A stretch of 64,000 nucleotides of DNA from Cylindrotheca closterium (taxonomy: Eukaryota; Bacillariophyta; Bacillariophyceae; Bacillariales; Bacillariaceae), in assembly GCA_933822405.4 (NCBI GenBank), contig CAKOGP040002314.1:62001-126000 (forward strand), in the 5' to 3' direction. The notes beneath the pieces are model-generated. The model was not told the DNA's origin. It saw only the letters and a program-made list of their open reading frames with translations, and did not search any database. Position 1 is the stretch's first letter. Each line of letters begins with the position of its first letter. Of the stretch, positions 18,304-27,919 are shown piece by piece. Made by a program: the position numbers and the translations under genes.

Positions 18304-20127
18304 CTAATATGCGTCCCTTCCCAAGTAATTATTCAAGATTTGTCTAGTCTGCATCACCAAATCTTCATCGGGTTCCCCAATGCCGTAGTGAATGCCGAGC
18401 TGTTGTTTAACGGTACGCAAGTGAGCTGGACCAAAGATTCTAGACAGTGGCCCAACATCGTCATCATTAATGTACGCCGCAAAAGCTTGGAACGCCTCGT
18501 CGGAATACATTTCGTTGCGATGTACCGGCTCCATTCTGTGGTGAGGATGTAGTATCAAGGAAAGCAATGATCGATTAGCGTGTGTTAGCGTTGTCACATT
18601 CAGTCCAAAGACAAAGAAATCCAAGAACCAAGACACTTACAGTTGAACCTTGAAACAAGAAGTGCCACCCGCATAATTGACCAAGCAGAGGACATGCTTT
18701 GGAAGCCTGCGACTCTGTTGATCTTTGATTGCTTTGATGCAATTCTTGATGTTCTTCTCGTAGCTTTTGTTGTCTTCGTTCTTGAAGAACCAATCTGGTT
18801 CAGCGGGTCGGGTACCTTCTATGTAATCCTTAACAGGCGCAATTTTCATTTCGGGCGGATCTTGCATGGCTGGAACGATTCCTTCCGCATTGGCCTTGAA
18901 ATTAAGTGCCAGCAACATTTCATTCTTGGTAACTCCGTATTCAGCACAAGCTTCTACCATATGAAACATAATATGAACGTATTGGTTTTGGCAAAAGGTC
19001 ATGACCGTCTTTTCCATTGCTTGGAAAATTTTCTGTTGCGACTTGGTGGAGGGGGCGCAGGTCTTTTTGTGTTTGGGCCAATCGGTCCGCTGACACTCCT
19101 TAGAACAGTAGTACGCAGATTGACAACGAGCGCACTGCATGAGGGACTTTTGAAAGGCCTCGGAACGGTCAGACTTATTACAGTTTCGGCACATTTTGAT
19201 GTTGAGCCCACCAGCATCTGTATCCGGGTGGGTATTCATGGAGTCTACAAATTTGACAATTGTCATGAGTTTGTTGATGAGGCTTGGCCTCTTGGTCCGG
19301 CTTCCGTCTTTACCCTCTAGAATGGCATGAACGATATCCCCACATGGTTCACCCTTTTGAAATTTCTTACTGAGAAACGGAGTGCATGTTTGCATTTCGT
19401 CCAGCATGCGAAAAAAGCCGCGGGCATGCTGTTCGCCCGGTTGCGGAACAGTTGCACAGCGAATGAACTCCACTAAAACTCCCGTTGCTTCCAATTTCTT
19501 CAGTGTCTTCTCTGTTGTCCATTTGTTGTCAAAGGCCATCTGAGTCGACATGTAAGCATTGGAAACAATCAAGGTAATAGTTTCACAGATATCAGTACTC
19601 GGCAATGCTCGGCCATCCGCTTTGCGTGCCCTAACAAACTCTGCTAGGACTTGAAAGAAATCGCTCTCGAATACCATTACTGTGGGAACAGCGTGCATCA
19701 TCATGGAAATACAAGGATTTAATACAAATGCATCATGTTGCTGCAAATTTCCGGTGCTGATCCAATTGCGATTGGTGCTCAATTTTTGGATTTCTTCAAT
19801 CGTATAATTTAACCATGCCCTGATTTCACTTTCTGGAACACACTGCCGAAAGACTCGATTGTCAGCGTATTGTGCAAGCGAATCAATGGTAAAGCCTAGC
19901 ATGATCATTGTTTGTTTGTCACCAGCGTTCAATCGACGCTTGCTGCGAATTTGCGACAGGGTTTCCACATTGCCTGAAAACGTCTGAAATTCATCAGAGG
20001 ATCCAGACTGTAAAAATGCATTAGCTCCTTCTTCAGTACAAATGTCGACGCAACTTCCATCTGGTAAGTGGCATTTGCAACTATCTCTTGCTCCTTGCAT
20101 CTTTGGTGAATATTTAAAGGTTTGCAA
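18304..20127 (-). CDS. MYND zinc-finger protein
   Basis: Two exons on the minus strand (20127-18641 and 18535-18304) joined across a 105-base GTAAGT..CACAG intron that keeps the frame. The protein has about 571 residues. A MYND zinc finger lies at residues 313-357 (CRNC, CARC, YYCSKECQ, DWPKHKKTC), with all expected Cys/His ligands. The N-terminal 300 residues are helical, with Cys at the start (CKCHLPDGSCVDIC). The C-terminal part has a short MEPVHRNEMYSDEAF segment and ends NNYLGRDAY. MYND fingers bind Pro-rich peptides, and the protein lacks a SET domain, so it is an adaptor rather than a methyltransferase. Its partners are unknown. Confidence 0.8.
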
Positions 20128-20910
20128 TCAATCAATGCTAGGATGAAAGCAAAAATAGTGTGGACCGCATATCGCATATCGCATATCCATCCAATAAAAA
20201 TCAAATCCTGTCATTTCCCGCCATTCGACTGCTGCGACTTTGAGGACTAACACGACCTTTTCAAAAACTCTTTCAGTACAGTACACAGTACCTATGAAAC
20301 TGCAGATTGATCTTTACAGTGACCAGTCTCAGAGACTGGTACTCTAGATACGGTAGGTGAGTCCGAATTCCCCATATCATAAGATTTGCTGCTAACGATC
20401 GGCGGCTACGCACCACTTCCCGAAGGTGCAATATTTGTTCTTTTTAAAAAATAAAAGATTCTTGCTTGATCAGCAGTATCTTCTTTTTTTAAAAGTAATC
20501 GTATGGCACTTTCGAACTTCATGATCACACCACCCCCTGGATATGTTCATTGCCAGTACCAAATCACATCGAAAGTCAATTGGCGGGATTTCTTTGTATT
20601 GATCCATGTGATTTTTGGTATCCTTCGTATGAAATCGAAAAATGTGCCGCCTCAATAGTGTCGTGTCGTGTCGTGTCGTGTACTGCTGCAGCATCTGTAG
20701 AGATGATCCTCACGGTGTGCATGTACGCATGTACGCATGTATCTATATATATATTGGACCAACAGACACTTCCAAGCCAGCACAGGGACCAGTCTATATC
20801 ATTGCGTAGTTTTGTCTTGTGATAGTAGTAGCTAGGTGAAATAACTCTACAGGCAATGTCATCTTTCCGCTGGCCCTTTCCGTCTCTTTGTCCCACCAAG
20901 AAATTTGTTA
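20128..20910. other. Intergenic region with short tandem repeats
   Basis: No gene supported. It contains gtgtc repeated four times near 20660-20680, and a catgtacg repeat followed by tatata near 20720-20755. Confidence 0.5.
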
Positions 20911-22296
20911 CTATACAACTTCTTGAAGAAGCTCATATTCCTCACGAGGATATCTCAATTCCTCTTTCAAGAATTTCCATGTCTGTTTCATCATGGGTTT
21001 GGACCCAATGACCAATAGTCGTATTGGAGGTGATGCACTGTTGGGTGATGGTAGTTCCGTGGTGGTGGACGCCGTGCTTGGTTCCGCATCCGTATCCGTG
21101 TCCTCGACACTGTCCTGGTTTCGTTCTTCCAGCCCCAATACTTGTTGAATGGTTTGTGCCGAATCCACTCGACCCAAAAATTCGTTGGGCGACAAGGTTT
21201 TTGTCTCTCGTGAATACATGTATTTGACTTGAAACAAAGAGTTATTCTGCTCCATCATTGCATCCAGTTCCTCCCGGTAACAAACATCTTCTCGGTATCG
21301 ATTGGCATATAAAAGTGTTGTGGGAATTCCATCTGCAATTAAGGACTTGGCCACTTGAAAGACATCTGTAATACCAATCCCAAAGGCAACTAAGTAGGCA
21401 TGTGATGCTGGTAATCGTTCCTTGACCTTCCAAGGTCCGCCCAAGTAGACATGATCGATTCCCACTTGCAACGCTTGTAGCATTTTTGCGTTTTGTCCAT
21501 TTGGATAAAGTTTAATGGTGAAATCAATTTCTCCTGGTCGGCTCACGTCGGTGGGAGAATACGACTTGAAGGTCCAGTTTGTTGTTACACTTCGTCCATC
21601 ATCATCATCATTATTATTAGTAGTAGTAGTACTAGTAGTAGTACTAGTACTACTACTAGTACTAGTACTAGTACTAGTACTACTACTACCCTTTTCTTCC
21701 AAGTACAACTTGATGGTCTGTCCCAAATGAATGTCCACATGATCCGACATGACAAGGTCAGGATCATGACCGTCCAAACGAAAGGTAAAGGTAACGACGG
21801 GACAAACCTTTCCTGGAATCTCTGGAACCATGGTTTTCTTTCTTAATAACGTTGCCTTGTGCAATCCGTAGTGCGGCGACAAGGCGGAATTGTGCGGGGC
21901 ACGGAGCAATCGTTTGTCATCTTTTGGAAAGGGAATGAGGTTGCTTCCATCGGCAATTGTCAATGGTTCAATTTTAGTATTATTCGTTGTTGTTGTGTCG
22001 TTGTTGTCTGTAGTAGTAGTTGTGGCAGTAGTGGCAGTAATTGACAATGATGATGACGATGACGATGACGATGATGATGACGATGACGATGATGATGATT
22101 CCAGTACGACGAGATTGCTGGTACTTTTACTAATCAGCAATGCAATAGTCTCCAAAAGGGAGGAAGAAGATTTCGATTCATGATGATGATGCTGGTGAAG
22201 GGCACCCGAAGCCAATCCGAGCAAGGCAAAGCCAATCCATTGTCGGAACGAAAATACTGAGACTGGCTTGTCGGTATTACTACTGATGAGTGACAT
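20911..22296 (-). CDS. NADH-cytochrome b5 reductase-like protein with low-complexity inserts
   Basis: 461 residues. The N-terminus has a hydrophobic segment (FRQWIGFALLGLASGALH) that may anchor it. A long Ser run and a Thr/Asn run follow. The reductase part begins near residue 165: KSYSPTDVSRPGEIDFTIKLY corresponds to the flavin-binding RxY[ST]P-type motif and is preceded by a Ser/Thr/Asp microsatellite-encoded insert. The NAD-binding half shows LQVGIDHVYLGGPWKV, YLVAFGIGITDVFQVAKSL (a variant of the GTGITP motif) and TLLYANRYREDVCYREELDAM. The altered flavin and NAD motifs (KSYSP for RPYTP, FGIGITD for GTGITP) may mean changed activity. Family assignment good, activity uncertain. Confidence 0.7.
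   Translation of the reverse strand: MSLISSNTDKPVSVFSFRQWIGFALLGLASGALHQHHHHESKSSSSLLETIALLISKSTSNLVVLESSSSSSSSSSSSSSSSSLSITATTATTTTTDNNDTTTTNNTKIEPLTIADGSNLIPFPKDDKRLLRAPHNSALSPHYGLHKATLLRKKTMVPEIPGKVCPVVTFTFRLDGHDPDLVMSDHVDIHLGQTIKLYLEEKGSSSTSTSTSTSSSTSTTTSTTTTNNNDDDDGRSVTTNWTFKSYSPTDVSRPGEIDFTIKLYPNGQNAKMLQALQVGIDHVYLGGPWKVKERLPASHAYLVAFGIGITDVFQVAKSLIADGIPTTLLYANRYREDVCYREELDAMMEQNNSLFQVKYMYSRETKTLSPNEFLGRVDSAQTIQQVLGLEERNQDSVEDTDTDAEPSTASTTTELPSPNSASPPIRLLVIGSKPMMKQTWKFLKEELRYPREEYELLQEVV
21597..21692. repeat. Coding triplet repeat (actagt/tagtag)
   Basis: A run of tag/act/atc triplets, partly self-complementary (actagt units), encoding Ser/Thr/Asn/Asp runs inside the reductase-like gene. 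A second run of gatgac triplets at 22041-22105 encodes the poly-Ser stretch. Confidence 0.8.
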
Positions 22297-22746
22297 CTGA
22301 TTGCAACAAAAGTCACGTTCGGTTGATGCAGGTTTTGTGCCGTGATTGAGTCATTGATTTCAATCGGATGGGTCATATTGTTGGCCTCTTGTTCGATTTG
22401 TCATGCTATTTTTTCCATCAATCAACATTGCAGAAAAGTGCGACACGACATAATCCAACCAATCAAAAGCATTGAAACCTTCTGTGTTCCTTCATCCTTT
22501 TCTTTCGACTCTGTGCAGAAATTCTCATTCTCTTCCACGACAGCATTTATTTGTCACAATTATTTATTTCAAATTCTGAAGTCATCTTTGTTGGCATTCC
22601 ATTCATTCATTGGTCATTCATCTGCCCATCGATTGATTGCATCAACTCATACACACAAATTGCATACTGCATACTGCATACTTCACATTGTAGACCGTCA
22701 TCAACGAGACACTCACAAACATAGAGAGCCTTGTTTTTCCAAAGCA

Positions 22747-23616
22747 ATGGCCGGCCAACCGACAAAGAATCATCACAGTCAGATCTTTCCAAGACTTGTT
22801 CTGTCATTGGCATCTGCATTGTCCCCAATGAGCTTTCTTCCACTCCTCCTCCTATTGCTTCTGGTATTATGTTGTCATGACAATCACAATATGGCATTGG
22901 CGCTGACAACATCCGATGCAACAACATTGCAAAGAAGAAGAAGAACGAGTACACCAATCCAACCACATTCCACTACTACTACTACTACGTTAATTACTGC
23001 AACAAGAACAACGGCGATGACACGACGACGACGACAACAACAACTGCTATCAACCCAACGATACCATCCATCCAGCATGCCCCTGTTGTTGAGTCAGAAT
23101 GGTTCCAACAACGAAAGCAGTAGTAGTAGTGACAGCAGCAGCAGCAGTAGTAGCAGTAGTAGTAACGACGAAGAAATGAGCTGCTTTGGTGATTCTTCCG
23201 TCATGATTCCAGACTTGGATTGGAGGGTTCAAAAGTTACGGTTGGAAGAAGAAAATAAGAAGCGTTTTCTACGAGCTGGACCAAGGTTTCTACCTTACGA
23301 AGAAGCCATGAAGTGGGTTCAAGCGTGGGGAAAACGATGGGAGTCTCAAGAAGATTGGTGAGTCGAGTACATGAATGAAACTAGTCACATATATTGCTGG
23401 CATTGTTAGGTTGTTTCCGTACGACTACTACTTTCTCACATTGCACGTTCCTATCCATATCAATGTATTGTCAACAACGACGACAACAACTACTACAGGC
23501 AAGATTGGATCATGATGGGAGAGAAGCGAAATTCGTACATTCCATCACGACCCGATGAGTACTACACCAGAACTGGAGATTGGATTTCATGGGAACACTT
23601 TTTGGGATTGCAATAA
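22747..23616 (+). CDS. Protein with a C-terminal GEKRNxYIPSRPDEYY-type short repeat domain
   Basis: Two exons (22747-23357 and 23499-23616) joined across a 141-base GTGAGT..CTACAG intron that restores a Trp codon. Start at MAGQPTKN; the frame upstream to 22342 is leader. The protein has about 242 residues: hydrophobic residues 27-50 (FLPLLLLLLLVLCC, a signal anchor), then Thr-, Arg- and Ser-rich low complexity, then one conserved module: RFLPYEEAMKWVQAWG, WIMMGEKRNSYIPSRPDEYY and GDWISWEHFLG. This module resembles the short repeat found in many copies in algal and some bacterial proteins, with the pattern PFEEAR..v..LGLKS..EW...GxRPxDIPxxPxxxY...GWxSWxDWLG (established pattern, sometimes labelled phage-integrase repeat). 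Function of the module is unknown. Confidence 0.7.
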
Positions 23617-24331
23617 TGTCAAACTTTTAAAAGCATGATATATTCCAAAGAGTCAAGTCTGTCAGTCGAAATACCGGTGATTGAATCAATCAATCAATCA
23701 ATCGTGTTGAACATTTTCCCATGTTGGTGGAGGTGATGATAATGTGCCAACGAAATGTATGGATGGAGGGAAGGATAATATAAAATGAAATGAAATGAAT
23801 TGCCTGACAAGAGACAAAAAGTTGATGTTGTTGATCCTTGTGGTGTAGCAGTTGTTGTCATGACAAATTGAAAGAAAAAAATATCAAGTTTGTCGTTCAG
23901 TTTTCATGCTTTGGAAACATGACAGTTTGGCAACGAGCAGTAAATGTTGTGATTGATGATTGCACGTGATGTACAATGATGATCAGTGTGTTAAAGCCAG
24001 CTTGTATTTATGCATATATGTGTATATCTATGTATATCTATGTAACAGTATCGTATCTTGTCACCCCTGTAGTGCATAATGTGCTCGGTGTAATATATGC
24101 CATATCATAGTTGTTGCTATAATCTTGCATCGAAACTCATCACGAGCAGATTCTTGTGTTCTTTTAATCATTTCTCATGTCTGCACAGTACAAGTAGCAT
24201 TCCTATTGACAATCAATCATTGCATATCATAATAACAATAATAATCTAATAGTACAGTTATGTGGTGCACCGAATGGCAAAAGAGTCACACAGTATCATA
24301 TCATACAGTACTCCCAATTCTTTTTCTTCTA
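23617..24331. other. Intergenic region
   Basis: AT-rich, no gene supported. It holds aatc repeats at 23685-23702 and tatatctatg repeats near 24015-24045. Convergent gene ends lie on both sides. Confidence 0.5.
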
Positions 24332-24749
24332 TTATTTCCCTGATTTTGCCAATTTTGCCTTGTTGGAGGCCACGCGACGCCGGAGTTCGTCCAATTCCTT
24401 TTGTTTCTCTTCCGCTTCGGCTCGTCTTTGGAATTTGGCGGGTTGGTAATACAAGACCACCAAATAGCGACCACCCACATTGAACCCACTCAAGTGATCC
24501 ACGGCCGCCTTGGCATCGTATATATCCTCATAGACCACAAAGGCAGTACCCTTGGTGTCCTTGTGCTTGTCTCCTAATCGAATTTGATAAACAGCTCCGT
24601 ACTTTCCAAAGATGGTATACAATTCTTCCGCTGTGATCGTAAAGGGCAAGTTCCGAACATAGAGAATGCGGTTGACTTCCGGAGGTAATCGGGACTGAAC
24701 AACATCAATGGGTTCATGGTTTGTGTGCATTGTTTCGTTGTTGTTGGAA

Positions 24750-24798
<49 letters not shown>

Positions 24799-24976
24799 AA
24801 TGAATGAATGAATCAATTAGCCACATGGAAATTGAACAGAAGCAACCAATGCGATGAATGGAGAGGAAAGCAACGAGCATGAAATGAGCATGTTTCAGTT
24901 TCGACACAGATGATGATGTGATTGATTCTTGACATGGACTTACGTTTGAAGACTTCCGTGACGCAAAGTCGCCCAT
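24332..24976 (-). CDS. SF3B6: Splicing factor 3B subunit 6 (p14)
   Basis: Two exons: 24976-24944 ([11 protein letters not shown]) and 24694-24332. The 249-base intron begins GTAAGTCC and ends GTTCAG, and splicing gives a first exon joined directly to [18 protein letters not shown], which matches the family start. The protein has 131 residues, one RRM with RNP2 ILYVRNLPF and RNP1 [10 protein letters not shown], plus [24 protein letters not shown], the diagnostic segment. It contacts the branch-point adenosine within U2 snRNP. The C-terminus is a Glu/Lys helix. The intron contains a long dinucleotide repeat. Identification is firm. Confidence 0.93.
24753..24796. repeat. (GT)n microsatellite inside the SF3B6 intron
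   Basis: About 21 GT units on the plus strand, which read as (AC)n in the transcript of the intron about 60 bases before its 3' splice site. Confidence 0.9.
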
Positions 24977-25303
24977 AATTCTAATTAATAATTGTCTTTT
25001 CTGTCAGGTGGTTGACTACAGTATTATTCGGTCCAGGTTCTAGCTACCTACAGTATATGTATGGATTGCAAGCACACACCGAGTTTGTTGTTGTTGTGAC
25101 AGAAGTCGTCTTTAAAATTGTAAGCTAAGCGGGTGGCCGTACAGACTTTGACTCTTCAGACTGGTTCGACTGCTTCTGATCCACCAAACAATATTGTGAT
25201 GATGCGGGACCTTCCTGCCATCTTGCAACATTGAACTCTCTGTTGAAACATCAACAACATTCAACATACATAAAAGGTTACTGTTGGGAAGTCCGAACGC
25301 AAA

Positions 25304-26140
25304 ATGACAAAAGAAGAAACCATGACCAAATCAGGCGAAGAAGTCAACGAAAGTAGCAAGAAGAGACCCGCAGTAACGCCCATCACTTCGGAGGGAGACA
25401 TGCCACAAAAGAAGTTCTATCGTCAACGAGCCCATTGCAATCCACTTTCGCACAACGATGCCTTTGAGTATCCACGAACACCACAAGATATGGACTGGAC
25501 TGAGGAGCATTATCCAGAACCACCTGCTGGAAACAGCTTGCAACCAACAGTATTGGATATTGGCTGTGGATTTGGTGGCCTGACGATTGCGTTAGCCACT
25601 CTGTTGCCCAAGGAAACCGTTTTGGGAATGGAAATCCGTGCCAAGGTGACGGAATATGTCCGACTACGAATACTAGCTTCTCGCAAGGAGAATCCAGGAT
25701 CCTTTCAAAACTGTTCTGTCATGAGAACAAACTCGATGAAGTTTTTGCCACACTACTTCAAACCACACAGTTTGAGTAAGATTTTCTTTTGTTTTCCGGA
25801 TCCTCATTTCAAGCGCAAGAATCATGGGCGACGCATAGTATCGGAGCGGCTCTTGTCGGAATATGCTCACTTTCTAAAGATCGGAGGTCGCTTGTATTGT
25901 ATCACTGACGTCAAGGAGCTGCACGATTGGCATGTGGAAAAGTGCAATGCGCATCCACTCTTTCGCAGATTGGACGATGAACAAGTATTCAAGGAAGATC
26001 CCTGTGTCCATGCCATGAGCGTGGAGACTGAAGAATCCAAGAAGGTAGAACGCAACAAGGGAAGTAAGCATTATGCTGTTTATGAGCGAATTGATGACTC
26101 GGAAGCCCCCTCTTTGGATGCCGAAAGCTTCTTTGATTGA
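25304..26140 (+). CDS. METTL1: tRNA (guanine-N7-)-methyltransferase, METTL1/Trm8 type
   Basis: A single exon encoding 278 residues. The AdoMet motif is VLDIGCGFGGLTIALA (about residue 84), followed by GMEIRAKVTEYVRLRI, the conserved NSMKFLPHYF, and FFCFPDPHFKRKNHGRRIVS, which carries the tRNA-binding and catalytic residues. RLYCITDVKELHDWH and the ERNKG..HYAVYERI end complete the family pattern. It makes m7G46 in tRNAs with a WD-repeat partner (Trm82/WDR4), which is not in this window. The N-terminal 30 residues are hydrophilic and poorly conserved. Identification is very firm. Confidence 0.95.
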   Translation: MTKEETMTKSGEEVNESSKKRPAVTPITSEGDMPQKKFYRQRAHCNPLSHNDAFEYPRTPQDMDWTEEHYPEPPAGNSLQPTVLDIGCGFGGLTIALATLLPKETVLGMEIRAKVTEYVRLRILASRKENPGSFQNCSVMRTNSMKFLPHYFKPHSLSKIFFCFPDPHFKRKNHGRRIVSERLLSEYAHFLKIGGRLYCITDVKELHDWHVEKCNAHPLFRRLDDEQVFKEDPCVHAMSVETEESKKVERNKGSKHYAVYERIDDSEAPSLDAESFFD

Positions 26141-26473
26141 TTATCATACTGGTAGGAGTACTAGGATAAGAATAATGACTGTGATATTGGTTCATGCGTT
26201 CTTACGCACTGCGGAGAAAATGTCCAAGTAGGTAAAAAGCACAAACTTACAGTACAGACCACAAAATTCGATTGCCGTCTACATGCTCTCCCTAGGCATT
26301 CTCGCCGTAGTAGGAAAGACTCTAGACCACCCCAATCTCTCTTCTCTCGTTTCTTTTCTTGTTGCTTGTCATTGAAAGAGAAGAATTATTTTTATCCTTT
26401 TGTCGTGGCCCATCTGCTATTACCTACTAGACATTCACAAAAGATCAAATAATGACTGGAAGTGCGTGTTTCA

Positions 26474-27352
26474 TCAATAAATGATATCATGGCCATCGGC
26501 TTGTACGTTGGTGGTTCGAATCCAAGGGAAAGTAAAGTTTTCCAGAGCCTGAACATCTGCAAAACTTCTTCGCTGAATTAGAAAATGCTGGAGGAGTCGG
26601 TTGTACACGTCCATTTTGCCAGGTCGACAACTGTGGAGACAGTCAACCCCCTTTCCCGGTGTTTCATATGGTCGCGCATGCTGATCGGGCCGTAACATGT
26701 TGATAGGGTACGCATCAATGACATCATAGTCGGTCACTGAAGAATTGTCTAGCAGCTGCAAAGCCAATTCATTTTGATGCTTGAACTCTTCCCAGCGCCA
26801 ATTTCCAGGACTGTCTCGGTTATTAGCAAGTATTTCTTCCATGAGTGTCAGATTGTTGACAGGTCCCGTAAAGTTGTTGCACCCTGGATGCCCAGGTACT
26901 GATGTCCGCCAGAAAAAATAACATCGGACCCCATACTCATTGCATTTCTGTTGCCAAGACGAAACATGCTGAAACGTTGTTTTCAAGTCAGCTGAGAAAG
27001 TGTCGTCTGGGGCGTAATGCGCCCCACGGTTCAGAATGAGTACCACAGGGAACTTCTCTTCAAGATAGAGATCCAAGCCTTTCAACGAATCTTCTCGGCG
27101 ATACATGATAAAAGTCTGTTGGTGATCACAGACCGGCTGTACGATTGTCATGTACCTGTGCTTGCTTCGGAACTGAAGGAGTGTCGCTGTCTTTCCACCT
27201 AGAATTTCGACCAACGTTCGATAGTGTTCCCAAGTCAAGGAGTCGCCAACAAACATTATAGTCGCCTCCTTGAGCAAAGAACAAAACTTGGTAGGATTGA
27301 ATTTATCGAATTGACACCTTTTGTACTCTATTGGTTGCCAGTCGTAGGTTTC
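26474..27352 (-). CDS. TBL/PC-esterase-like glycan O-acyltransferase domain protein, N-terminus unresolved
   Basis: The C-terminal 293 codons are open. WQPIEYKRCQFDKF, then the GDSL-type block FVGDSLTWEHYR, NRGAHY and the terminal DCLHSCRPGKMDVYN (the DxxH-like block) give the SGNH/PC-esterase layout of plant TBL and animal CASD1/NXPE-type proteins, which acetylate or deacetylate glycans in the Golgi. Upstream, coding-like sequence continues in the same frame (GRDACYNDDYNS) but is cut by a TGA at 27353-27355. Another frame shows SGQWIKSNDPPPYPGW, which fits the usual N-terminal motif. A 39-base GTAGGG..TTGAG segment could be removed in frame, but that is very short. The gene may be damaged, or a small intron or error is present. 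The domain is certain; intactness is not. Confidence 0.65.
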   Translation of the reverse strand, partial: ETYDWQPIEYKRCQFDKFNPTKFCSLLKEATIMFVGDSLTWEHYRTLVEILGGKTATLLQFRSKHRYMTIVQPVCDHQQTFIMYRREDSLKGLDLYLEEKFPVVLILNRGAHYAPDDTFSADLKTTFQHVSSWQQKCNEYGVRCYFFWRTSVPGHPGCNNFTGPVNNLTLMEEILANNRDSPGNWRWEEFKHQNELALQLLDNSSVTDYDVIDAYPINMLRPDQHARPYETPGKGVDCLHSCRPGKMDVYNRLLQHFLIQRRSFADVQALENFTFPWIRTTNVQADGHDIIY

Positions 27353-27919
27353 TCAAGAATTGTAGTCATCGTTATAGCAAGCATCCCTACCAACCAGGAT
27401 ATGGTGGTGGATCGTTGCTTTTGATCCATTGTCCCGATTGAAGCTGCGACCGCCTGCAAAACGGAAGCTTGAATGGTAGCGAATCGTTGATTGGAAATCA
27501 AGCAGCTTTATGCCGCCTTCGAGCCTCACAAAGGCATACGAGAGATAGATGTATACTGGCAAAAGCTTGAGAAATCGACGTTTCCTTTTCTCTAAGAGCG
27601 CAGATGATTGATGTGATAAAGTAGTGTCGAACACATCCATACCAATTATACCAACAGGTTTGTTGGACGAGTGTGGAAGACGTGAAGAATTTCAAATCAA
27701 TATGTGGGTGGTTCGACTCAGTCGACTGCTAGAGAGTATCAAACTGCTGCCGAAGCGGACTGCGACTCTTCGGTGACGTCTTCAAAGAAGTTAACAACTT
27801 TGTCCTATTTAGGCGTATATATATGATAATAAGAACAACCACTTCCGTCTAACCACTCGTTACATTCCACATGCAACAAATAGACATCGCGAGTCCAAAA
27901 GCTTGAAAAATAAAACTCA

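Noticed and set aside
22342..22746. Long N-terminal extension of the short-repeat protein gene
   Set aside because: Composition is leader-like (many Cys, His, Ile without pattern), while the Met at 22747 gives a normal signal anchor.
26500..26530. ggttcgaatcc, a tRNA T-arm-like word
   Set aside because: It lies inside the TBL-like coding frame and no acceptor stem or anticodon arm fits around it. No tRNA gene could be supported anywhere in the window by eye.
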